Shown here: positions 1 to 10,617 of the stretch, piece by piece
Layout: every line of letters starts with the position of its first letter
How positions within the stretch are numbered: the first letter of the stretch is position 1
Assembly (NCBI RefSeq): GCF_026151205.1
Contig: NC_087082.1
Span: 14,913,365 to 14,977,364, forward strand
DNA length: 64,000 bases
Direction: 5' to 3'
DNA from: Bolinopsis microptera
Taxonomy: Eukaryota > Ctenophora > Tentaculata > Lobata > Bolinopsidae
Translations under genes and position numbers: made by a program
Notes under the pieces: model-generated
Told to the model about the DNA's origin: nothing
The model's database searches: none
Seen by the model: the letters and a program-made list of their open reading frames with translations, nothing else

Positions 1-1
1 T

Positions 2-913
2 GCCAAGGAGAGCTCTGAAGTGAATGAGGGGTCCTATTCCTGTAGTATATGTGACAACATTCTCGGATCACGAGATGAGCTTGTCGAGCATCTTCTACTG
101 GAGCATAGTAACTACAGAACCAATAAGTGTCACCACTGCCAGTACACAACCACTGTGCTTTCTGAGATGACACTTCATCTTGACTTCCACGAAATCCAGT
201 CCAATGAAAGTGCTGATGTGCACACATGTGAGCAATGTGGCTACATGAACATTGATCATGATGATTTCGCTGACCACATCAAGCGCTGTGCCCAAGAGCA
301 CTTGCAGATGAAAAATGATACCAAAAAGGGAGGTCCCCATACAGAAATCAAACCTTACAAATGCCCATTATGTAACAGTAGGGTTCAGACAGCATCAAGT
401 CTTAAAACCCATGTCATTTCCCATTCTGGTGTACACAAGGGTCGCAAGCACCTCAAATGCAACAAGTTGCCACATCCTGCTGATGGAAGCTTTGGAGAGA
501 ATGACAGACAGGGGGAAGCCAAAGTCCTCCTCTGTACACACTGTGACTTCTACACAAACAATGCTGGAGCACTGACATCCCACCAGAAAGTGCATCAAAT
601 GCATGATGACTCATTTGTGGACACTAACAGGAACAGCAAAATGCAACCAGTTGAAGGTGCTGGTGAGGATGAACATGTCACTGATGATGGATATGATGAG
701 CTCGATTCAGGAGCTGAGTCTGATGATTTGGAGGAGTCAGAGGAGTTGTCAGACGTTGATGGAGAGACGGTTGAAATGGGACCGGATGATTGCAACGATG
801 AGGAGATGGATGAAGAGATGGACCACCACACGGGTGATAGTCAAGAGCTAGAGGATGGAGAACCTGGACAAACAGTTCATCCAAGTCAATATAATTTTAA
901 AACGGAACAGTAA
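2..913 (+). CDS. C2H2 zinc-finger protein, C-terminal part (5' end outside window)
   Basis: The frame is open from the left edge and ends at TAA 911-913, so this is the last exon, or most of it, of a larger protein. There are five zinc-finger-like units: CSIC...HLLLEH, CHHC...HLDFH, CEQC...HIKRC (CCHC variant), CPLC...HVISH and CTHC...HQKVH. A strongly acidic Asp/Glu-rich tail follows (roughly the last 90 residues). Tandem C2H2 fingers normally bind DNA in the nucleus, and acidic tails often act in transcriptional regulation; both are family-level inferences. The fingers are spaced irregularly and mostly lack the TGEKP linker, so this is not a KRAB-style tandem array. The first Met-like codon in the visible frame is a GTG at 20, which is not a real start. 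I cannot name an ortholog. Confidence 0.85.
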   Translation, partial: AKESSEVNEGSYSCSICDNILGSRDELVEHLLLEHSNYRTNKCHHCQYTTTVLSEMTLHLDFHEIQSNESADVHTCEQCGYMNIDHDDFADHIKRCAQEHLQMKNDTKKGGPHTEIKPYKCPLCNSRVQTASSLKTHVISHSGVHKGRKHLKCNKLPHPADGSFGENDRQGEAKVLLCTHCDFYTNNAGALTSHQKVHQMHDDSFVDTNRNSKMQPVEGAGEDEHVTDDGYDELDSGAESDDLEESEELSDVDGETVEMGPDDCNDEEMDEEMDHHTGDSQELEDGEPGQTVHPSQYNFKTEQ

Positions 914-2107
914 ACTGTTATTAACTCTGTGACCTTTAGCTTTGGCTTATAATTTGTTCAAATTTAGCTTTGAAGTGTAGAAGAAGTAGGTTTATATAAA
1001 ATCTTAAAAGAATTTAGTACATAAATCAGACTATGAACTAATTCAGCTTAAGATCAAATAAAAAATATCAATTTGTAATGATTTTATTGTTAGAAAATGT
1101 TAGTTCATGAGCTTTCATCACTTAGTTATACACTGTTGAATGTTAAAGTGCATTACATTCCAAAAATGATGAGCCTTCTCTTAGTATGGTTCATACAGAG
1201 GTCAGAGGCTGTTATATTGAGCAATTAATTTTAATAAGACTTTTCACGATATGAACATACTCCACTATAGGATAGCTTATATTTTGAATATATAATATGA
1301 ATATTAACCTACAATCTACAGTTACTATAAAGTAAAACTTATCTTTACAGTGAATTGAAAAATTAATTTGGATACTAACATTTTGAGTAATGTCTTTAAA
1401 CTTTTTGAAGTGAATATTGGATGTAATCTGGCTTGTTTTCGTCATGTTATTCTGTTCCTAAAGGTCTATTCATCTGAATGTTCCTAAATTTTCCGCATTA
1501 AATATCTTAGCATTCGTTCCAATTTCTGCAGAGAAAAAGAATCTTTTAATGAATGCCTTGAAATGCTTCTTGAAATGATATTAGACCAGCAATGTTGGCT
1601 AATTTAAGTTGTCAGCTTTCACAGCAGTTACACTATAATAATATGATCTATAAATTATTTAGATATTATTGTGTTAATTTAAAATCCACAATGTAGTGAT
1701 TTTGTTGTTCACAAATCAGCATACCTTTTTAAATATAACTTAAAATCAGTTAATTTAAGGCATGTAGTCATAATTGATTAATTATGGTTATTGCTAAAAT
1801 CTTTTTCTTAACCACGCTCAAATGACCAATTTAAAATATTTTTCGTTCGAATTTGGGTACAAGCGACTGCTTGGTCCTAACTGAACGTATTTTACTTTTC
1901 TGGCTGTTTCACTGGAGAATTTGTCGATGAAAAATGACTGGTCAGGGACTATCCGCCCCTAACCAGTTTTTTCAAGTGATTGATGTAAAATTACGCTCGA
2001 CAATTAAAAATCTTAACCTATTTGAACTTACAGTGGAAGTAATTTACATATATTGTGGTATGTTATGCTTTATCATCATAAATATTATGTGTTTTACTGA
2101 CTGTACA
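914..2107. other. 3' UTR and AT-rich intergenic stretch
   Basis: This follows the zinc-finger stop codon. A canonical AATAAA lies at 1057-1062, about 145 bp after the stop, and is the likely poly(A) signal. The rest, up to the MITE, is AT-rich with no coding signal I can support. Confidence 0.6.
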
Positions 2108-2699
2108 TACCTTACAAGACATTTTTATAACGTACGAAATGCGACGGTTTTCCCGAAATTTCGCCATATTTTCGGACCGCCAAAATTTCGGTCGTCGTAA
2201 TAGAATCCGTCGAATTATTTTTAGCTTATTCCAATAATTGTGGCTTCATCGATTCATTTTGTTCTTGAAAAGTTAGTGATATGATGGTGGGACAAATAAA
2301 CACAATATTCCATGATGAATTTAATGTCAAGTAATACGTTTTAAATTTACAATAAATTACATTTATGTGCTAACATAAACGTCTTATAAGAGACTAAGTC
2401 AAGATAAACAATTTAATACCAAACTCAATAAGTGAAACTGAAAGAGTCGAGCCGGACCCCTTAGAGGAAGATGAAGAAATCAATTTATAAGTTTCATTTT
2501 GTTTCAACATGATTTTACCGATTTTTAGAAAAGTTTGAATTTCCTTTAGCTTTGTGTCAGAAAACAAAATGATGAAAAATACCCTTATTTTCTGTGACGT
2601 CCGAAATGTGACGGTTTTTGTTCAATTTCGCCATATTTTCGGACCGCCAAAATTTCGGTCGTCGCAAATTGGTCCGCCACAAAAATGTCTTGTAAGGTA
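2108..2699. mobile_element. Foldback-type MITE, about 592 bp
   Basis: The ends are inverted copies: TACCTTACAAGACATTTTTA at 2108 and its reverse complement ending at 2699. A second related block of about 55 bp (CGAAATG.GACGG...GCCATATTTTCGGACCGCC) occurs near both ends, at 2137-2200 and 2600-2665. The flanking TA dinucleotides suggest a TA target, as in Tc1/mariner-like elements. There is no coding capacity. Confidence 0.7.
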
Positions 2700-2863
2700 T
2701 TAACATTGAATATTGATTTAATGGTTGTAGAAGTAAATTTTTCGATGAAAAAAGTTTCTTTCTTGACACATCCTGATTTCATAAATTTCCATGAAAATGT
2801 TTGGTATCTATTTAACTCTGATAATCATTAGCTTATCTTTCTAAAACCTTGAATAGTCAGAAA

Positions 2864-5839
2864 ATGGACAGCCTCGGAGATATCCACACCTATCGAGTCC
2901 AGCTTGAACAGGTAAGAGTGGTTGATAGCTTTTTAATTAACAGGAGTTTCGGATATGGGTTTTAAAAAAGCACGTCTTCTGAATCTTTTAAAAGTAATTG
3001 TTGGGCATTTACTCGAAATGTGTAGAGCTGTATTTAATCAAAGAGAATGAACAACTTGCAGATGCCTGGATAGTATAGGATGTTTGATAGTTGATTTGAT
3101 TTGATGTGTAAACTGTTGAATGTTTTGAGCGACTCATAACCTCGGTGTGTCCGGCTCATTTATGATTTATTAATTTCAATTTGGTAATGATACCTCTAAC
3201 ATTTCAGGTTGATGCGGCCTTAGTAGGGGAACCTGAAAATGAGGAACTTATTAAACTAAAGGCAGATTTGCTGGTGAGTGAGATCTTTAGTTTTAGTTGC
3301 TTTGGGCGAATGATAGTCTACTATCCGACATCTATTTACATTTCGTGGCAATTTCTGTTGCGCTTTCAAGGAATTGTTGTATTTTTGCTCACGCGCCGGG
3401 TAATTTTTTCAATGCATTTTCATTGTCAGCTTTTTATGTACGCGGCTATTTGTTAATTGGCGCGCGTACTCGACAAAGGCCACATCAGCACATATGTATA
3501 GTGTGTAAGATTCGTGTACTACAGGATATTATAGCCCTGACTGAGGATTTGATGGGTTTGTCAAGCAGCAAGAAGTCTAAAGTTATGAAGGAAGTCGAGG
3601 AAGATACCTTCGCAATTCCAGTCCAGGTACGCAGTATTCATGTTTTATCAATCTAGTCTTTTCAAATGATAACAAACCAGGAAGTTCGATTTCCCGCCAA
3701 TTTCTGTCCATACCATTGCCTAACATTAGATTAGACATAAATCGAAAACATTTGTTCAGAAAAAGAAGACGGTTATGTCGTTGTATGATGATGATGACGA
3801 TGTCGAGGTGATGCCTTCTACAGCTGTCACATCAACTGATCAAGAGCGTGCTACAGTAACTGAAACTAGTGAAACTGAAGCAAAGGTTTATATGAAGAGT
3901 CCTGTCATGTTTTATTACCTTTCTGAAGAAAAAACACGTATTTCAGACGATTTTCTTAGGTTTCTAACTTCCATGATTTACAGGTCACAATTAGTAATTT
4001 CGTGGTGGGCCGGAGAGCAGAAGCACCAAAAGTTGATATCATCGACGAAAAAGAGCGCTTATATCGGGTAATGTATAACATCACACATGCTTGTGTAATG
4101 TGTATTTTCCTGTAGAAAATACAAATCTGATATTTGAGAGTGTACATTAGCCTGCAGTAAGTAAATTGAGAGTGTGTTATTTGAAACATGATGTATAATT
4201 AATCAACATTTGCGATTTAGTTTGCCTCACGGTGACCTGTTAAATCAGATGTGTGAATGCGAGGAATAGTGAATATGTGCAATAATTAACATGATTAAGT
4301 ATCACGTGCAATAATTAACTAATTTCTCCTATAATTACAGCAACAGTTACAAGAACTGAAGATGCTAACCTGTGATTGGAAGCCAGGTGATAAGTGTCAA
4401 GCTTTAAACTCAGACACCAATCAGTAAGCTTATTTTTATCTTTATTTAGTAATTTCCTTCTTTACTAGCAGAAGTGGGCGAATTCATCTCATGTCGTGCC
4501 ACATACTGCTTTCTGATCTCTTGCTCAAAAATACAGAAGTTACATATTATTATAAAACATGTTATAAAACATATCATAAAACATATTATAAAACATATCA
4601 TAAAACATATTATAAAACATATTATAAAATATTTCACTGTCAATAAATCAGGTATAACGAAGCTGAAGTGTTAGCTAACGGTGATGGATATCTGCAGATT
4701 AAATACAATGACGATGGAGTTGTAGCCAACGTATTAGTGAGTGTATTCTCTGTGTATTAGTGATTTGCTCGCTCTGTCTTTAGTGTAGGTATCACACACT
4801 TATCTGAATAAAGACACAGTGATAAATTTGATCTTTGAGTAGATAATTATGCGGATACACCTTACATAATAATGCAAATTATCAGTGAGGATTAACCTGA
4901 GCTAATTTCAGTTATCAAATGTGAGAAAGCACAAGAAAAGGAGATGGGGTGAAGTCACGAATGCTCCAACACCTGAAGAGTAAGTTTACACAGTCAACAA
5001 CTGTTGAGGATTACCCTCAAATACACTACTCAAATCGGGTGTAATCCCTCCTTAATTTCTGAAAATACAAAATTCGATTCATAACTAAATCACTATTAAC
5101 AATTCATTTGCCATGTTCAGGGCTAAGAAGTCAGTTATAGAAAAAGAGAAGAAGAAGAAGAAGAAACTTAGCAGAAAACAAAGACAGACTGAAATGGAAA
5201 ATGTTAGTTTATTTAGAGATACTTTTTACTTTTTAACTGTAGCAATGTCGCAGGATATCTATATAAAATTCATTCATCACCAATTATATTACAATATCTG
5301 TTCATAAAATTGCGGTTAAAATTGTTCGACTACTTATACCAGTAGGAGCGTTCATCTCCAATTATTCATTTTTATCAAAAGCTACTGAAACATCCTCTTA
5401 TAAAATATGTTGCACTTTAAAAGGCGAAAGAGCAAGAGAAGAAAAGCTGGCTTTCATTCATGAAAGGTAACAAGACAGTAGCGAAAAACTCAACGAAGAA
5501 AAGTATATTCGCCTCTCCTGATAACTTCGACGGAAAGGTTTGAAAAAGTTATCTCGGATGTTTTTCCATGCTTCCGTACATTAGAAATAACACAACTTTT
5601 GTGACTAAATTCCATTAATCTGCTTTGTTTTCTCCAGGGAATGACTATAAATATGTAAAGCGACATCTCACATCAGTCAGTATTGCTGTACTGGAAATAT
5701 TTTAGATCACTTACCTTATTTAAAATCTACCGAGTTGTAGATTGTTCATAAAAAACCCTCTCAGATCGGTATTGGAACATGTGGGATATCTGGCAAAGGA
5801 ATGACTAGTTTTACTGGACCTGACAAGTGGAAGAGATAG
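2864..5839 (+). CDS. SMNDC1: SMNDC1/SPF30 homolog, Tudor-domain splicing factor
   Basis: I assembled eleven exons with GT-AG introns: 2864-2911, 3208-3273, 3525-3626, 3760-3885, 3984-4067, 4341-4423, 4652-4736, 4912-4979, 5121-5202, 5424-5537 and 5765-5839. Together they are 933 nt and encode 310 aa. The N-terminus (YRVQLEQVDAALVGEPENEE) matches the conserved SPF30 start. A Tudor domain begins at CDWKPGDKCQALNS and runs over exons 6-7. A Lys-rich segment follows, then the family C-terminus SIFASPDNFDGK and IGIGTCGISGKGMTS. Known role: nuclear factor recruiting U4/U6.U5 tri-snRNP, with Tudor binding to dimethyl-arginine on Sm proteins. Exon 4 uses a weak donor (GTTTAT), and exons 4-5 add an acidic insert relative to vertebrates. 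A YAG lies 2 nt before the ATG. Confidence 0.93.
4549..4629. repeat. 12-bp tandem repeat in SMNDC1 intron 6
   Basis: There are about six imperfect copies of an ATAAAACATATY unit between exons 6 and 7. The apparent peptide (KHIIKHII...) is only a by-product of the repeat. Confidence 0.7.
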
Positions 5840-5842
5840 TAG

Positions 5843-5886
5843 TGACGTCATCAGCAAGTGACGTCATCAGCAAGTGACAGCATCAT
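5843..5886. repeat. 16-bp direct repeat with CRE palindromes in SMNDC1 3' UTR
   Basis: TGACGTCATCAGCAAG occurs at 5843 and 5859, and a third decayed copy begins at 5875. Each intact copy carries the 8-bp palindrome TGACGTCA, the CREB/ATF consensus. It starts 4 bp after the SMNDC1 stop codon. Function is not inferred. Confidence 0.7.
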
Positions 5887-6465
5887 AACGACAGAAGTTG
5901 ACTATTAATAACCATTTTAGATTGTAAATATGACGAGTTGGTCCGGGGTGTGATTTCTTAATAACAGTGATTTACGGAGGCTAGAAGTATGCACACGTGG
6001 AATGGCACTTTTAATTCAACCCAGATCGACCATTTACCATTAAATCAGGCCTTCAAGTGTGCAATTATTATGAACAGAAACGTGTTTCAATGCTATTTCC
6101 TATTTGCGTTTACTTTAATAAAATAACAGTCGATTGATTCATTGGTACACACTACACACTGTGTACTACACAGTCCTGTCTTCCTGACATTTAAATCCAA
6201 GGCGAAGTCCGAAGAGAATAAGATATAATGTGTCTTGATGTTTAATTAAAATCACGGATTATATTTTGTTTATTTAAAGTTCAAACCATATTATTTGAGG
6301 TCTACTAAACTTCTACTAATAATAAGTACAGAGTTTTATACAAAGTTTTATTACAGAGTTTATGCTAGCAAATTATTGATTATCAACTCAAGAAATATCT
6401 ACGGTTAAATCTGCGTTGATTCCTAGCCAACTTTTCTCTGACTCCCGCAATAACACTAGGTCAGC

Positions 6466-7394
6466 ATGGCAGCTGCAGCTGGCAAGTTTTGTATGGTATT
6501 TGTGACGGTCCCTACCAGAGAAGTAGCCAAAGCCATTGCCGGAGGTGAGTCCTTTTTGACGTTGGTTTTAATTGTTATCATAAATTAATCACAGTTATTG
6601 AGCTGCAGGTAATCAGACAAATGATAGATGGAATTATAGTGATAGTGTTGCTATCAGAAAATGTCTGTATGACAAATCAAGAGGAAGGGAATATATTTTC
6701 AATACTGTTCGGTGAACATTATCCAAAATTTGATTTCACTGATCTGGCGTTTAAAGTCCTCAAGGTTTTTAATCCTTGTGAAATTACCCTCAGGATTGTT
6801 AGAGAAGAAGTTAGCGGCGTGTATAAATGTTATCTCCGGAGTAACCTCCTACTATGAGTGGGAGGGAAAGTTGGAGGAGGACAACGAGGTTAAGAGGTTT
6901 ACATTATCTTGAAGTGAGGTTTATTTTATCTTGAAACGAGGTTTACTAGATTTTTTTTTAAAATTGATGAAATCGCATAAATTTTCCTGTTGAGATGAAA
7001 AGGAGATTCGTTCTTGGGTTATTATTGAGACTGTTTGTCATGGGGCAGATGTATGATAACATCAGATTTAAATCATAATCCTAGTTCTCATTTCCAGTTG
7101 CTCCTCATGATTAAGTCTACTAAAGATAGTTTCGATGATCTTTCAGAGTACGTGAAAGCAAACCACCCCTACGACTGTGTCGAGGTAATATTAATAATAA
7201 CTTCAACTCAATAAAAGCTATTTAATTTGAAATATTTTTTGATATAAATAGACAATTTTCATGTTTATACCATTATAATTACCAGATGATTATTTTAATG
7301 GTCACACCATTTTCCTTTATAGGTAATTTCGGCAGACATTGATCGAGGAAATCAACCATATCTGGATTGGATCGAAAAATCTTGCACAAAATGA
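6466..7394 (+). CDS. CUTA: CutA1 divalent-cation tolerance protein homolog
   Basis: Four exons (6466-6544, 6794-6888, 7098-7184, 7323-7394) total 333 nt and encode 110 aa. The order of conserved blocks is that of CutA: FVTVPTREVAKAIA, LLEKKLAACINVISGVTSYY, WEGKLEEDNE, LLMIKSTKDSFDDL, VKANHPYDCVEVIS and the short tail ending YLDWIEKSCTK. CutA forms a very stable ferredoxin-like trimer. It is linked to copper tolerance in bacteria and to acetylcholinesterase processing in animals, though its molecular role is still debated. No signal peptide is visible in this model, and length is normal for the core domain. The start ATG has a YAG only 1 nt upstream. It lies 626 bp after SMNDC1 on the same strand. 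Confidence 0.94.
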
Positions 7395-7815
7395 ATCAAC
7401 ATGGTTACGAGCGTATATGTTTCTATGAAATTAAGGATTATGTGGATTTGAGGTTAACAACTAAAGATGATTTGAAAATCGGTCGAATTGTTTTCGTATC
7501 GATACTAAAGGCAAATTTTATATGTATATACTTTCAGTTAGGATTCTTTATTCTAAAATATTATCCAATGGTGATCAGTTATTTATGTTTTTCTAAAATG
7601 ATCTTATCCCATTTTTTAATCGTGGTGCACTTTTTGATTGAAAATCTTTTTAATTTCGTTACATTTTTGAATCAGCCTTCTTTTCACTGCGTCCAATTTT
7701 CTTTTTAGTTATAGCATCTCATATTAGCTATGGAAGTCTTAAAAGCTTGCGACATTCCTCTTTGTACAAGTTAATTCAAAACTAATCTCAATACCTCTTT
7801 CGTTCAGATAGGACG

Positions 7816-10273
7816 ATGAAAACGCTTGCACAAGAGGGATGGGTCCTGAAACCCAACATTAGCAAATCTCACAGTGAACTATTGGACACAGACTTAGCTC
7901 ACGTCGGCGCCAAAATAATACCTGCTGACTTTGCTAATGTCACAATCATAGACGGTCCCAAGATATTCCAGTTTAAACGTGTAAAGGATGTGAGCCATAC
8001 AAAGATAAGCCACGAAAACGGCTCCAACAAGAGCATGTTTAGAATCACTTTGTCTGATGGGAACAGCACTTGCTCTGCTATGAATCTTCAGCCCATCCCT
8101 GGATTGAGTGGAAAGGTATATCCTGGTACGAAATTCAGGATAAAAAGTGGCGGTGCTCAGGTTTTAGGAGGTTTTCTGTTGTTGACCCCGGCTAATTGTG
8201 AGGTTATTGGAGGTAGAGTGGAGAAATTGGTTGAGAATATTGAAAAGAATGAGAATATATCTAAAAAGAAGTCCGGAGAAGATGGGGGACCTCCGAAATT
8301 TGTTCCCTTTGGGTCATCTGCAAATAACGGCACGGCTAAACTTCAAGTTACCCTGGAAAAGCCTGGTAAACAGGAAACCGATATTCAGAACGGAGCAGGT
8401 AGCAATAAGACTGGTGACCATGACAGGAATTCACGGAACGATAAAAATAATTCTGATCGAGGTCAGAAAGGTGATTATCAGAAGGACAGACGGGGAAAAA
8501 GTTATGAAAAACGAGGACAAAGTACAAGAAGTACAGATGATCACAAAGGACAAAGCTATAGCACAGATGCTCAGGGCAGTGACGACCGAGGGAGAAACAG
8601 AAATAGAGGGACCCATAAATCAGATTTTAGGGGGTATAGCCGTGGAAATTACCACAATGACGACCATCAGAGCAATCGGGATAGAAGTGAAGATGGTTCC
8701 CAAGGTTCGGGTCGATCGAGAGGGCGGGGTCGGGATAGGGGCGAAGATAATTCTCACAGTTCGGGTCGGTCTAGGGGTCGTGGTAGGAATAAAGGAGGAG
8801 AATCGGGTCGATCGAGGGGCCGTGGACGGGATAGAGGAGATGATTCTTACAGTTCGGTTCGATCAAGGGGTCGTGATCGTGGTTCACGAGGTAAAGATAG
8901 ATCGGGACGGGACGACCACTTTATCTCTGACAGGACCCAAACACCAGGGTTCAGTTTGGGTGATGTTTTGGGTGACTTCCCAGCACTTGGTGGAGCTAGC
9001 CAGACTGGTGGGGCTAGCCAGGCTAGCGAGGCTGTGAACCCTGCTTCTGAGTGGTCCAACTCTAGAGGGGACGGTGGATCTGGAGGTTATGAAGATAGGG
9101 GAGGAAGCCGTGGAAAGTTCCGTGGTAACAGTCGGGATAGAGGTGATGATGATTCAGGTCGATCAAGGGGCCGGGGTCGGGGCAGAGGTAGGGACAGAGA
9201 CGATTACTCTCCAGAAAGGGCCCGACCAACAAACTTTAGTCTGGGTGATGTTATGCAGGATCTAGATTTCCCTGCACTTGGGTCAGACAGCCCTGCTAGC
9301 GGCGCTGGTCAGGCAAGAGAGGAAGTACAGAGTGGCTCTGATTGGTATAACTTAAGAGATGGTGGTGGATCTCGAGGTTATGATGATAGGGATGGGAGAG
9401 ACAATAGGTCACGAGGTCGAGGTCGAGGATCACATGATAGAGGGTCACGTGATAGAGGGTCACGTGATAGGAGTGGGAGAGGTTCTCGTCGTGACGACTA
9501 TTCCTCTGGACAAAGTAAACCTGCCGTTTACAAGGCCGATCTGGAGTCTGATTTCCCAGTCTAGGAGGGGGAATCCCGGCTGCTGCTGCTGCTCCAGCTG
9601 CAACCAACATTTCTACTAAATCCAAGGGCCCAGCTTCTAAAAACATCACAAACGTTATGGTTGATGATGAAGGGTTTGAAATACACGATCACCTGCTGTA
9701 CGAGGATAACGGACCTCCTCGTCAGATGCACGACCCCTCCTTCACGAGAAGCAGGGGTACAGCAGCTACCGCTCCAGCTCAGACCAAGTTGTGGAGGAGA
9801 TACGTGAGATGACGGTGTCTGATAATATGCCATCTCATAGTGGTAAAGATAGAGCCAGTCACGGTGGTGGTAGTAGTACTAGTAGTGCTAGGGCTTCTAA
9901 AAGCCAGGATAGTCGTAGGAAAGATCCGGAGAAGAGGAGTGATCAAAAGTATCGTAGTGGTGGTCATGGTGGTGATTCCCAACAATGTCACCGGGGTTAT
10001 GGCCACGATAATAGTTCTCGGCGAGACAACGATCACTACGATCAACAGTACGATAATCGTTCTGATCAGCGACGTGACGATCGCTACGATCAACGGGACA
10101 GTTATCGTAATGAACAACGGAACGATTATCGCAATGATCGATACGATGATAGCTCAAATATACAGTACACTGATCGCCGTGATGATCGGTACAATCCAGG
10201 AAGAACCACGTCCAACCGTTCCAACTTAACAGGCAACAGAGGACGGTCTTCTGGTGGTGGCTATCGTAGATAA
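7816..10273 (+). CDS. TDRD3: TDRD3-like OB-fold/RGG protein, frame broken near the 3' end
   Basis: The open frame 7816-9564 encodes 582 aa. Residues 1-140 match the TDRD3/RMI1 N-terminal DUF1767 plus OB-fold (ISKSHSELLDTDLAHVGAKI; FRITLSDGNSTCSAMNLQPI; VIGGRVEKLVE), followed by the TDRD3 signature EDGGPPKFVPFG. A long Arg/Gly/Asp/Ser-rich low-complexity region follows, with FSLGDVLGDFPALGG and a second copy FSLGDVMQDLDFPALGS. A third copy (SDFP) runs into TAG at 9562. Coding character then continues in frame 3 (LGGGIPAAAAAPAATN... to about 9755) and, after a second shift at the GGGG of 9754-9757, in frame 2 to TAA 10271-10273 with an RDY-rich tail. Each break equals one missing base. Known role: TDRD3 pairs with topoisomerase 3B. 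The UBA and Tudor domains of vertebrate TDRD3 are not visible. Confidence 0.8.
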
Positions 10274-10617
10274 TGAGGTATTGAACTGAAATGATCTCGT
10301 GGTTGTTGATGAAATTGGACTATTTTTGAAACACTTGCTTATAGTTATATTTCCTAAATTTTAGAATTTGCCTTGATTCTTACATTTTTAACAGTTATTT
10401 GTTATTAAATTGAGTGTAAATTATTTATATTTCTCAAAATGTTTGATGTGCTTCAAAGAATGTATTAATCTCGCATTGAATGATTTACCGGATATATAAT
10501 ATAAAATAAACTTCTTCTACATTAAAAATAATCACTAATACTCTGAATCATTTTAGGATGTGAATTTGTTCATGACTGCAGTTAAACTACAAAGCTACAC
10601 CCACAATCCACACTAGC
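10274..10617. other. Short intergenic spacer between the TDRD3-like gene and CLPX
   Basis: About 344 bp of AT-rich sequence, including an AATAAA near 10505 that probably ends the upstream transcript. I see no other feature. Confidence 0.5.

Noticed and set aside
9296-10157. Minus-strand frames opposite the TDRD3-like gene
   Set aside because: Shadows of the Arg/Gly/Asp-rich coding strand.
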